From: Beutenbergia cavernae DSM 12333
Lineage (GTDB): Bacteria; Actinomycetota; Actinomycetes; Actinomycetales; Beutenbergiaceae
Length of the DNA stretch: 64,000 nucleotides
Assembly: GCF_000023105.1 (NCBI RefSeq)
Contig: NC_012669.1
Coordinates: forward strand, 2,171,025-2,235,024
Reading direction: 5' to 3'
Each line of letters starts with the position of its first letter. Position 1 is the stretch's first letter. A program made the position numbers and the translations under genes. Of the stretch, positions 43,307-56,332 are shown in pieces. Below the pieces are notes generated by a model. The model saw only the letters and a list, made by a program, of their open reading frames with translations. It was not told where the DNA came from and searched no databases.

Positions 43307-45702
43307 CCGAGCCCGCGACCGATCCCGCCGTCCGCGGCCTCACGGGCGCGGAGGTCGCCGAACGCGTCGCTGACGGCCGCGTCAACGTCGCCGACGACTC
43401 CGCGTCGCGCAGCCTGCGGGACATCGTCCGGGCCAACGTCTTCACGCTGTTCAACGCGATGCTCGGGATCGCGCTCGTGTGCGTGCTCGTCACCGGGTAC
43501 TGGCAGGACGCGCTGTTCGGGTTCGTGCTCGTCCTCAACATGGGGATCGGGATCGTCACCGAGTACCGCGCGAAGCGGACGCTCGACCGGCTCGCGATCC
43601 TCGACGCGCCGCACGCCCGGGTCCGGCGTGACGGCGTCGAGCACCGCGTGGACCTCCCCGAGATCGTGCTCGACGACGTCGTCCTCCTGTCGACCGGCGA
43701 CCAGGTTCCCGTCGACGGCGCGGTCCTGGGCTCCGGCGGCCTCGAGGTCGACGAGTCGCTCCTCACCGGCGAGTCCGAGCCGGTGCGCAAGGCGGCGGGC
43801 GACGAGGTGCTCTCGGGGTCGTCGGTCGTCGCTGGTTCGGCCGTCGTGCGGGCCACCAAGGTGGGCCCCGACAGCTACGCGAACCGCATCACCGCGCAGG
43901 CGCGGCGCTACTCGCTGGCGACGTCGGAGCTGCAGCAGGGCATCCGCACCGTGCTCCGCGTGATCAGCTGGGTCATCGTGCCGGTCGCCGTCGCCCTGTT
44001 CGCGAGCCAGGTGCGCAGCCGGGGCGGCCTGGACACGGTGCTGAGCACGGGGACCTGGCGCGACGCCGTCGTGTCGGCGGTCGCCGGCGTCGTCGGCATG
44101 ATCCCGGACGGGCTCGTGCTCCTCACGTCCCTGAACTTCGCGCTCGCGGCCGTCCTGCTCGCCCGCGTCAACGTGCTCGTTCAGGAGCTGCCCGCCGTCG
44201 AGGTCCTCGCCCGGGTCGACACGCTGTGCCTCGACAAGACCGGCACGATCACCGACGGCGCGATCGTCCTCGACCGCATCGTCGACGTCGGGGACCGCGC
44301 GGGCGCGACAGCGGCGCTCTCGGCGCTCGCCCACGACCCGGAGGCCAACGTCACGGCGGCCGCGCTCGCGGAGGGGCTCGACGGCGTCGTCCCCGCCGAG
44401 GTCCTCGACGCGGTGCCGTTCTCCTCGGCGCGCAAGTGGAGCGCGATCGCGACGGCGGACGGTGCGTGGGTGTTCGGCGCGCCCGACGTGCTGCTGGCGG
44501 GCCGGACGGACGACGACGCGCGCGCGGCCCTCGCCGCGGTGGGCGACGACGCCGGCGCCGGTGCCCGCGTGCTGCTGCTCGCGGCCGCGCCGGACGGCCT
44601 GCCGGACGCGGACGCCGCCCTTCCCGCGGCCCTGGCGCCGCAGCGGGTCGCCGTGCTGCGCGAGCACGTGCGCCCCGACGCCGCGGAGACCCTGGCGTAC
44701 TTCCGCGACCAGGACGTGGCGCTCCGGGTGATCTCGGGCGACAACCCGGCGACCGTCGCGGCGATCGCGACCCAGGTCGACCTCGACGGCCAGGCGCGCG
44801 AGGTGTCCGGCGTCGACGCGCGCGGGCTGCCCGACGACGTCGACGCGCTCGCCGGTGTGCTGCGAGAGTCTGCGGTGTTCGGGCGCGTCGTGCCGGAGCA
44901 GAAGGTCGCCATCGTCGAGGCGCTGCAGCACGACGGCCGGACCGTCGCGATGACGGGCGACGGCGTCAACGACGCGCTCGCCCTCAAGAACGCGGACCTC
45001 GGGATCGCCATGGGCAACGGCGCCCGGGCCACGAAGGCCGTGGCACGGATCGTGCTGCTCGACGGCAAGTTCCAGACGCTCCCACGCGTCGTGGCGCAGG
45101 GCCGCCGCGTCATCGCGAACATGGAGCGTGTCGCGAACTTCTTCCTCGTGAAGACCACGTACTCGGCGGTGATCGCCGTCGTCGTCGTGCTCCTCGCCCT
45201 CCTGACGCCGTTCAGCTACCCGTTCCTGCCGCGGCACCTCACGCTCGCGTCGTCGTTGACGATCGGCATCCCCGCGTTCCTGCTCTCGCTCCCGCCGAAC
45301 GACCAGCGGTACCGGCCCGGGTTCCTGCGACGGGTGCTCTCCTTCGCGATCCCGAGCGGCGTCGTCGTCGCGATCGCCGTCCTGGTGGCGTACGCGCTCG
45401 TCGACGGCGACGGGAACCAGGCCGAGGCGCGGACCGCCGCCACGTACGTGACGATCGCGATCGGGCTGTGGATCGTGGGGATCTTCGCGCGGCCCTGGAA
45501 CGTGTGGCGCGTGCTCCTCGTGCTCGGTCTCGCCGCCGCCGGGATCGGGGCTCTGCTGGTCCCGCTGGCCCGGGACTTCTTCCTGCTCGTGCCGCCGACG
45601 CCGACGGCGTGGGCGATCGTGGGAGGGCTGGGCGTGCTCGGGGCGTGCGCTGTCGAGCTCGTGCACCGCTGGGCCCACCGCGTGGCGGACCGGCCGGCCT
45701 GA
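43303..45702 (+). CDS. Cation-transporting P-type ATPase (CtpE-like)
   Basis: The 799-residue P-type ATPase has the actuator motif LLTGESEPVRKA, phosphorylation site LCLDKTGTITDG, nucleotide-domain SSARKWSAI and hinge MTGDGVNDALALKNADLGIAMG. There are about ten membrane helices. There is no N-terminal heavy-metal domain and no CPC motif, so it is not a copper pump. Its compact size and sequence resemble mycobacterial CtpE, described as a calcium importer; the ion here is not proven. The GTG start overlaps the RNA methyltransferase stop. The gene ends 76 bases before aconitase. Confidence 0.91.
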   Translation: MTEPATDPAVRGLTGAEVAERVADGRVNVADDSASRSLRDIVRANVFTLFNAMLGIALVCVLVTGYWQDALFGFVLVLNMGIGIVTEYRAKRTLDRLAILDAPHARVRRDGVEHRVDLPEIVLDDVVLLSTGDQVPVDGAVLGSGGLEVDESLLTGESEPVRKAAGDEVLSGSSVVAGSAVVRATKVGPDSYANRITAQARRYSLATSELQQGIRTVLRVISWVIVPVAVALFASQVRSRGGLDTVLSTGTWRDAVVSAVAGVVGMIPDGLVLLTSLNFALAAVLLARVNVLVQELPAVEVLARVDTLCLDKTGTITDGAIVLDRIVDVGDRAGATAALSALAHDPEANVTAAALAEGLDGVVPAEVLDAVPFSSARKWSAIATADGAWVFGAPDVLLAGRTDDDARAALAAVGDDAGAGARVLLLAAAPDGLPDADAALPAALAPQRVAVLREHVRPDAAETLAYFRDQDVALRVISGDNPATVAAIATQVDLDGQAREVSGVDARGLPDDVDALAGVLRESAVFGRVVPEQKVAIVEALQHDGRTVAMTGDGVNDALALKNADLGIAMGNGARATKAVARIVLLDGKFQTLPRVVAQGRRVIANMERVANFFLVKTTYSAVIAVVVVLLALLTPFSYPFLPRHLTLASSLTIGIPAFLLSLPPNDQRYRPGFLRRVLSFAIPSGVVVAIAVLVAYALVDGDGNQAEARTAATYVTIAIGLWIVGIFARPWNVWRVLLVLGLAAAGIGALLVPLARDFFLLVPPTPTAWAIVGGLGVLGACAVELVHRWAHRVADRPA

Positions 45703-45731
45703 GCGGGTGTGCGTCCGGGGGGACAATGAGA

Positions 45732-45749
45732 TATCTTGACGTCGAGATA
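45732..45749 (+). promoter_or_regulatory. 18-bp palindromic operator-like site before acnA
   Basis: TATCTTGACGTCGAGATA is palindromic at 16 of 18 positions, with only the T/G pair flanking the GACGTC centre mismatched. It lies 30 bases before the acnA start in a conspicuously AT-rich island. It could be the operator of a dimeric regulator controlling aconitase. TTGACG within it could also serve as a -35 element, but no good -10 follows. Confidence 0.5.
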
Positions 45750-45778
45750 AAAGATCGCAGCAAGCTGAGGAGAGCGCC

Positions 45779-48523
<2,745 letters not shown>

Positions 48524-48544
48524 GGCTCCGCCGGCGACCCGATC

Positions 48545-48583
48545 GGGGAGGATCCGTGCTGCTCCGGCGCACGGATCCTCCCC
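48545..48583 (+). terminator. Terminator after acnA
   Basis: GGGGAGGATCCGTGC and GCACGGATCCTCCCC form a perfect 15-bp stem with a nine-base loop, 22 bases after the acnA stop, followed by GTTCCCGTTCCCG without a true T-run. Confidence 0.85.
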
Positions 48584-48635
48584 GTTCCCGTTCCCGGGCT
48601 GCAGGAAGTGGCCGGTCCGCGACAGAGGCAGGGGT

Positions 48636-49916
48636 ATGACACCTCGCCGCGCCCATCTCGGTGCCGGGACCCTCGCCGCCGCTGTGCTCGTGCTCGTCGC
48701 CTGCCAGCAGCCCGCGCCGGGAGAGCCCGACCAGCGTTCCGACGCGGAGCGCGTCGTGGTCCAGGTCTCGGATGCGGAAGCGGCGACCGACGTCGTCTCG
48801 GCGACCGAGGCGTTCGGACTCACGATGCTCGCGTCGGGCGACGCCGACTCGAACGTCGTCACGTCGCCGGCCTCCGCCGTCGTCGCCCTGGCGATGCTCG
48901 CCGAAGGTGCGCGCGGCGTCAGCGAGGCGGAGCTGGACGCGCTCCTCGGCGCATCCGGCCCCGACCGCACGGACGCCGTGGGCGCCCTGCTCGCCGCGCT
49001 GCAGGAGCACGACGGCGATCCCGCCCTCGCCGCCGCCGACGAGCTGCCGGAGACGCCTCTCGCGCACCTCGCGAACCAGATCGTTCTCGACGAGGGGTTC
49101 GAGGTGCGCGCGGAGTTCCTCGACACGCTGGCCGCCGGGTACGGCGCCGGGATCGCGACGGCGGACCTCGCCACCCGCGACGGCGTGCGGGTGCTCGGCG
49201 CCTGGGTCCGCGAGCACACCGGCGGGCTCATCCCGGGCTCGGCGATCGAGCCCAAGCCCGAGCTGCGGCTGGTGCTCCAGAACGTCGTGGTGCTCGCCGC
49301 ACGCTGGGAGAGCCCGTTCGACGCGAGCGACACGCGGGACGTTCCCTTCGCCGTCCGGGCGGACGACGTCCCGCTGGTCCGCACGATGCACGGTCTCCGG
49401 GAGGTTCCGTACGCGGAGGTCGACGGCTGGCGGGCTGCCCGGGTGCCGTACGCCGAGGCCTTCAGCGCCGACCTCGTGCTGCCGCCGGACGGCGTCGATC
49501 CGGCGGACGTGCCGGCCGGGACGCTCGGCGCGCTGGTCGCGGCGCTCGACGCCGCGCAGCCGGTCGAGGTCGAGCTCGCGGTCCCGGCGCTGGACCTGCC
49601 GCCTGCTCGGCTCGCGCTCGCGCCGGCGATCGAGGCGGCCGGCGCCGCCAGCCTGCTCGACCCCGACACGGCCGACCTCACCGGGATCGACGACGATCTG
49701 TTCGTGGGCCAGGCCGTGCAGCAGGCGATGCTGCGGATGGACGAGGAGGGGACCGTCGCGGCCGCGGTCACGGAGATCGGCGTGGAGCTGTCGTCGGGGG
49801 AGGCGCCGCGCGACGCCCGGGAGCTCAGCCTGGACCGCCCGTACCTCGTGCGGATCGCGCACGACGACACGGGCTGGCCGCTGTTCGTGGCCGCGATCCG
49901 GGACCCCCGGGGCTGA
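48636..49916 (+). CDS. Serpin family lipoprotein (serine protease inhibitor)
   Basis: The 426-residue protein begins with a lipoprotein signal, MTPRRAHLGAGTLAAAVLVLVACQQ, whose lipobox LVAC places a lipidated cysteine near residue 23, so it should sit on the outer face of the membrane. The rest has the serpin fold: NVVTSPASAVVALAMLAEGA, VLQNVVVLAARWESPF and the hinge EEGTVAAAVT near residues 370-379. The reactive loop and LDRPYLVRI follow. The hinge is rich in small residues, as in inhibitory serpins. Counting from the hinge puts the scissile bond near LSS. It stands alone, after the acnA terminator. Confidence 0.85.
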   Translation: MTPRRAHLGAGTLAAAVLVLVACQQPAPGEPDQRSDAERVVVQVSDAEAATDVVSATEAFGLTMLASGDADSNVVTSPASAVVALAMLAEGARGVSEAELDALLGASGPDRTDAVGALLAALQEHDGDPALAAADELPETPLAHLANQIVLDEGFEVRAEFLDTLAAGYGAGIATADLATRDGVRVLGAWVREHTGGLIPGSAIEPKPELRLVLQNVVVLAARWESPFDASDTRDVPFAVRADDVPLVRTMHGLREVPYAEVDGWRAARVPYAEAFSADLVLPPDGVDPADVPAGTLGALVAALDAAQPVEVELAVPALDLPPARLALAPAIEAAGAASLLDPDTADLTGIDDDLFVGQAVQQAMLRMDEEGTVAAAVTEIGVELSSGEAPRDARELSLDRPYLVRIAHDDTGWPLFVAAIRDPRG

Positions 49917-49945
49917 GCGGCGTTCCCTCGGGCGCCGACGCGGCG

Positions 49946-50827
49946 TCAGGACTCGCCGAGGCGGAGCATCGCGGGCCGGGCCCACGCGGCGTTGGTCCGA
50001 TCCACGGGCTCGTGCGCCAGCACGGCGACCGCCATCACGACGGCCCAGCCCTGTGCGCGGGACCACGTCGCGTCGTCGACGCCGCCGTACGCCGCCAGGA
50101 ACGCGGCGCGCCCCGGAGCGTCGAACGCGAGGGAGGCGGTGGAGAGGTCGACGGCGGGGTCGCCGGAGGTGAGGTCGCCGAAGTCCACGAGCGCGACGAG
50201 GCGCCCGTCGGCCACCACGAGGTTCGCGGGGTGCGGATCGCCGTGGATCCACAGCGCCGGGCCGGCGTGGTCCGGGGCGGCGACGGCCTCGGCCCAGATG
50301 CGGCGCAGGCCCCCCACCGTGTCGCGGGGGAGCACCCCGCCGGCGATGGCGTCCAGCCGGGAGCGCAGCACCTCGTCCCGGTCCGCAAGGCGTCCGCGGC
50401 GGAACGGGTTCACCGGGGCGTCGTCGGGTGCCGGGGCGTGCAGGGCGCCGATGACCTCGCCGAGGTGCGCCGCCCAGGCGGCACGGCTCTCGACGGGCGT
50501 GCGCGCCGCCGTCGTGCCGGACGTCCACCGCACCACGCTCCACGGCCACGGGTAGCCCGATCCCGGGACGCCGACGCGCACCGGGGCGGGGACGGTCACC
50601 GGGAGCCGGTCGGCCAGCCGGGGGAGCCAGGTCTGCTCGTTCTCCAGCAACCTGGCGCCGACCTCCCGGCGGGGCAGGCGGACGCCGAGGTCCTCGCCGA
50701 GCCGGACGACGACGTTGTCCCACCCCTCGGCGACGATCCGTACCGGAAGGTGGGCGAGGTCGGGGTGCTGCTCGGCGAGCAGCGCGGTCACGAGGTCCGG
50801 GGTGATGTCGAACTCGGCGTCGGGCAC
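49946..50827 (-). CDS. APH-fold phosphotransferase (aminoglycoside-kinase-like)
   Basis: The 293-residue protein has the aminoglycoside-phosphotransferase/choline-kinase fold: AEGWDNVVVRLGEDLGVRLPRR (nucleotide-binding lobe), LWIHGDPHPANLVV (catalytic loop) and LVALVDFGDLTSGDPAVDLS (metal-binding DFGD). Proteins of this kind phosphorylate antibiotics or small alcohols such as macrolides, homoserine or sugars; the substrate cannot be read. Single gene, convergent with the serpin gene. GTG 50827 is the start nearest to the conserved region; no clear promoter hexamer is seen. Confidence 0.87.
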   Translation of the reverse strand: MPDAEFDITPDLVTALLAEQHPDLAHLPVRIVAEGWDNVVVRLGEDLGVRLPRREVGARLLENEQTWLPRLADRLPVTVPAPVRVGVPGSGYPWPWSVVRWTSGTTAARTPVESRAAWAAHLGEVIGALHAPAPDDAPVNPFRRGRLADRDEVLRSRLDAIAGGVLPRDTVGGLRRIWAEAVAAPDHAGPALWIHGDPHPANLVVADGRLVALVDFGDLTSGDPAVDLSTASLAFDAPGRAAFLAAYGGVDDATWSRAQGWAVVMAVAVLAHEPVDRTNAAWARPAMLRLGES

Positions 50828-50906
50828 GGCGGTGCGAGCTCCTCGAGCTGGTGGTGGGTGGGCGCAGGATCGTCTCACGCGCACCTGTCACGCGTCACGG
50901 CGGAGG

Positions 50907-51581
50907 TCAGAGCGGCACGGGGATCTCGCGGCGGCGGTCCCAGGGCTCCGACCAACCGAGCGCGTCCAGGAGGGCGTCGAGCACCATCGCCGTGAAGCCC
51001 CAGACCACGCGGTCCGCCACCTCGAACGCCGGGCCGCGCCACGTCTCCGACCCGCGCGTGATCGCCGTCGTCCGCCGGTTCCCGGGATCCACCAGGTCCG
51101 CGACCGGGACGCGGAAGACCTCGGCGGTCTCCGTGCCGTCCGGCACGAGGGGCGACGGCGTCGCCCACCAGGCGAGGACCGGCGTCACGACGTTGTCGCT
51201 CACCGGCAGACCGAGGTCGCCGAGCCTGCCCAGGACCTCGACGCCGGCCGGATCGAGGCCGGTCTCCTCGACCGCCTCGCGCACGGCGGCGTCCTCGGGA
51301 CCGCCGTCATCGTCATCGATCCCGCCGCCGGGGAACGCGATCTGGCCGGGGTGGTGGGTCAGGTCAGGGGAGCGCCGGGTCAGCAGGACGTCGAGGTCGG
51401 CCGCGACGTTGGGCGTTGCCGGCGTGGCGGCCGGGACGGTGTCGAGCACGCCGAACAGCACGAGGACGGCGGAGCGTCGTGCCGACGGGTCGGGGCTGCG
51501 CCCCGGGATCGGCAGGGCGCGGTTGTCCCGGGCGAGGGCGAGGAGCTGGGCACGCGCGCCGGTGGGCGTCGGTTCGCTCAT
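50907..51581 (-). CDS. NUDIX hydrolase, CoA pyrophosphatase-like
   Basis: The 224-residue protein contains a Nudix box (GGGIDDDDGGPEDAAVREAV then EETGLD). It is preceded by LLTRRSPDLTHHPGQIAFPG, the signature of the CoA diphosphatase (NudL) group, which splits CoA into phosphopantetheine and 3',5'-ADP. The ATG overlaps the stop of the TRIC-type gene by four bases (ATGA), so it is the second gene of that operon. No signal peptide. Confidence 0.9.
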   Translation of the reverse strand: MSEPTPTGARAQLLALARDNRALPIPGRSPDPSARRSAVLVLFGVLDTVPAATPATPNVAADLDVLLTRRSPDLTHHPGQIAFPGGGIDDDDGGPEDAAVREAVEETGLDPAGVEVLGRLGDLGLPVSDNVVTPVLAWWATPSPLVPDGTETAEVFRVPVADLVDPGNRRTTAITRGSETWRGPAFEVADRVVWGFTAMVLDALLDALGWSEPWDRRREIPVPL

Positions 51582-52252
51582 CGCGCGTCCTTCGTGCGGC
51601 TCCGTCGCACCGGGCGCCAGTCCCGCGCCTCGGGGAGGCGCCAGCCCTGGCGGTAGGCGAGCAGGCACAGCGCGGCGCCCACCGCCGCGGCGACGAGCGT
51701 CGTCGCCCCGGCCCACCCCTGGGGCGTCAGGCGGTCGAGGAGGACGACGACGGCGGCCGCTGCCGTCGCGCACGTCGCGTACAGCGTGTTCCCGCCGAAC
51801 ACGATGGGCGTGCGGCGCACGAGCAGGTCGCGGATCATGCCGCCGCCCACCGCGGTGAGCGTGCCGAGGAGGATCGCGGGGAGCCAGTGCAGGCCGGCGT
51901 CCAGCGCTCGCTGGGCGCCGACCGCGCCCCAGGTGCCGAGCGCCACGGCGTCGATGAGGCGCACGCCCCGCAGCCACCATCGACCGGAGGTGCGCACGAG
52001 GTAGGCGAAGAGGGCGACGCCGATCGCTGTGACGAGGTACGCGACGTCCGTCAGGGCGACCGGCGTGCCGACCTGGAGCAGCGTGTCGCGCAGCAGACCG
52101 CCGCCGAGCCCGGACGCGACCCCCAGGACGATGAACCCGACGAGGTCGAACCGCTGCTCGCGCGCCAGGATGCCGGCGAGCAGGACGTTCGCGGCGACGC
52201 CGAGGAGATCCAGCACCCGCACGACCTGCGTGCTGAGATCCGCCACGTCCAC
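51578..52252 (-). CDS. Trimeric intracellular cation channel (TRIC) family protein
   Basis: This 224-residue membrane protein has about seven helices in two pseudo-repeats. Each repeat carries the glycine motif of the family: GLGGGLLRDTLLQVGTP and TAVGGGMIRDLLVRRTP. Bacterial members are potassium-permeable channels (formerly UPF0126/YicG) and this one is likely similar. The GTG is seven bases after minus-strand TACGCT (52260-52265). The 22-bp repeat array lies 38 bases upstream of the start. It is coupled to the NUDIX gene. Confidence 0.9.
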   Translation of the reverse strand: MDVADLSTQVVRVLDLLGVAANVLLAGILAREQRFDLVGFIVLGVASGLGGGLLRDTLLQVGTPVALTDVAYLVTAIGVALFAYLVRTSGRWWLRGVRLIDAVALGTWGAVGAQRALDAGLHWLPAILLGTLTAVGGGMIRDLLVRRTPIVFGGNTLYATCATAAAAVVVLLDRLTPQGWAGATTLVAAAVGAALCLLAYRQGWRLPEARDWRPVRRSRTKDAR

Positions 52253-52290
52253 GCCGTCGAGCGTAGTGCGGGAGCGCCCCGACCCATCCC

Positions 52291-54324
<2,034 letters not shown>

Positions 54325-54352
54325 GCGGCGAGCCTCCCGGCGAGCCGCGACC

Positions 54353-55246
54353 TCAGCCCTTCTCGGCGCCCTCCGCGGTGCTCATGATGCGCCGCTGGAA
54401 CACGAAGAACAGCACAGCCACCGGGATCGTCATGACGGCGGCCGCGGCGAGCTTGAGCGGGAACTGGGACCCCTGCCCGAGCCCGCCCGCGGACAGCTGC
54501 GCGACGCCCTTGGTCAGCGTGTACAGGTCCGCGGAGCGCGATGCGACGATGAAGTGCGACAGCTCGTTCCACGACCCCTGGAACGACAGGATGACGATCG
54601 TGATGAGCGCCGGCCGGGCCATCGGGAGCACCACGGACCAGAACGTGCGGAAGACGCCCGCGCCGTCGATCCGGGCCGCCTCTTCGACGCTCACCGGGAT
54701 GGACTCGAAGTAGTTCTTCATGATGAAGATCCCGGCCGCGTCCGTCAGCAGCGGCAGGATGAGCCCGGCGAACGTGTCGTAGATGCCGAGCGTGTTGATC
54801 ACCAGGAACTTCGGGATCAGCAGCACGACGTTCGGCACCGCCATGACCGCCACGAGCAGGGCGAACACGACGCCGCGGCCTCGGAACGGGAGCCGGGCCA
54901 GGGCGTAGCCGGCGAGCGAGTTGAAGAAGACCCGCCCGGCGGTGACGACGAGCGTCACGATGACCGAGTTGCGGAACCACAGCGGGAAGTCCGACACGGA
55001 GAACAGGTAGGAGTACGCCGCCGTCGTGAACGTGTCCGGCACGAGCGACAGCGGGTCGGCGGCAGCCTCGGCGTCGGGCTTGAACGACGTCGCGACGGTG
55101 ATGAGGAACGGGTAGACGTACACGACGGCGAGCACCACGAGCACGGCGTAGGCGGCCGACGTCGCCAGCAGCGTGCCGTCACGGGAGCCGCGGCGGCGGA
55201 CGACGACGGCGTCCGTCGGCCGTGTGGTGGTCGTCGCCCCGCTCAC
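54353..55246 (-). CDS. Carbohydrate ABC transporter permease (MalG-type)
   Basis: The 297-residue inner-membrane protein has six helices, starting AVLVVLAVVYVYPFLITVATSFK. It carries the EAA loop EEAARIDGAGVFRTFWSVVLPMARPAL that docks the ATPase. It is the last gene of the SBP-MalF-MalG operon and overlaps the upstream permease by four bases (GTGA). No ATPase gene is present, as is usual for CUT1 sugar transporters of actinobacteria that share one MsiK-type ATPase. Confidence 0.93.
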   Translation of the reverse strand: MSGATTTTRPTDAVVVRRRGSRDGTLLATSAAYAVLVVLAVVYVYPFLITVATSFKPDAEAAADPLSLVPDTFTTAAYSYLFSVSDFPLWFRNSVIVTLVVTAGRVFFNSLAGYALARLPFRGRGVVFALLVAVMAVPNVVLLIPKFLVINTLGIYDTFAGLILPLLTDAAGIFIMKNYFESIPVSVEEAARIDGAGVFRTFWSVVLPMARPALITIVILSFQGSWNELSHFIVASRSADLYTLTKGVAQLSAGGLGQGSQFPLKLAAAAVMTIPVAVLFFVFQRRIMSTAEGAEKG

Positions 55247-56322
55247 GGGGTCACCCCGCGCCAGAAGCGTCGGCGGCGCGGGACGCCGCGTTCCCGCAAC
55301 GTCCAGCGCTGCACGGCGGTGAGCACGATGATGATCGCGAACAGCAGGAACGCGATCGCCGCGCCGCGGCCCCACTGCTGGTTGTTGAACGAGGTGGAGT
55401 ACGACAGGAACGCGGGCGTCAGCGTGGTCTTGCCTGGTCCGCCCGCGTTCCCCGTGACGTAGATCTGGTCGAACAGCTGCCACGTCCCGATCAGCCCGAG
55501 CGTGAGGACGGTGAACACCGTCGGGCGCAGCATCGGCAGCGTCACGTGCCAGAACCGCTGCCACCCGCTCGCGCCGTCGACCTCGGCCGCCTCCATCACC
55601 TCGCCGGTGACGTTCTGCAGGGCGGCGAGGAACAGCAGCATGAACGTCCCCGACGTCGTGAAGACCGCCATGATGATGAACACGCACATCGCGACGCTCG
55701 GCCCGGCGAGCCACTGCCACCAGCTCAGCCCGAGGAACGGTGCCGCCTGCAGCGCCGCCGGTGCCTCGTCGACGCCGAGTGCGCCGAGCACGATGTGCAG
55801 CACGCCGCGGGGGTCGTTGACCCAGTTCGGCCCGTCGATGCTGACCACCGCGAGCACGCGGTTCACGGCGCCGCTCGCCGTGAAGAGGAACAGGAACAGC
55901 ACGGTGATCGCCACGGAGCTCGTGACCGAGGGGAAGTAGAACGCCGTGCGGAAGAACCCGCGCCCGCGGAGCACGCGGCGGTTCACCATGACGGCGAGGA
56001 ACAGCGACAGCGCCGTCTGGATCGGGACGACGAACAGCACGTAGTACCCGTTGTTGCGCAGCGACGTCGCGAAGTCGCGCTGGGGGAGACCACCGCCCGT
56101 GAGCAGCTCGGCGTAGTTCGTGGACCCGACGAACGAGGCCCCGCCGGCGAACGGGTTCCCCTGCCCGTTCCAGTCCGAGACGCTGACCCACAGCGCCATC
56201 ACGACGGGGACCACGAGGAACACCCCGAGGATCACGAGCATCGGGGTGATGAAGATCCAGCCGGCGAGCCCGGCGCGGCGGTGCAGCCCGCCGCGCCGGG
56301 GGCCTGGGTCCACGGCGCTCAC
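55243..56322 (-). CDS. Carbohydrate ABC transporter permease (MalF-type)
   Basis: This 359-residue permease opens WIFITPMLVILGVFLVVPVVMALW and has six or more helices. Its EAA loop is MEAAEVDGASGWQRFWHVTLPMLRPT. GTG 56322 lies ten bases from the solute-binding protein stop, consistent with cotranscription. It forms a heterodimer with the MalG-type protein in the membrane to import a sugar delivered by the binding protein. Confidence 0.93.
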   Translation of the reverse strand: MSAVDPGPRRGGLHRRAGLAGWIFITPMLVILGVFLVVPVVMALWVSVSDWNGQGNPFAGGASFVGSTNYAELLTGGGLPQRDFATSLRNNGYYVLFVVPIQTALSLFLAVMVNRRVLRGRGFFRTAFYFPSVTSSVAITVLFLFLFTASGAVNRVLAVVSIDGPNWVNDPRGVLHIVLGALGVDEAPAALQAAPFLGLSWWQWLAGPSVAMCVFIIMAVFTTSGTFMLLFLAALQNVTGEVMEAAEVDGASGWQRFWHVTLPMLRPTVFTVLTLGLIGTWQLFDQIYVTGNAGGPGKTTLTPAFLSYSTSFNNQQWGRGAAIAFLLFAIIIVLTAVQRWTLRERGVPRRRRFWRGVTP

Positions 56323-56332
56323 CCTGCCGCGC

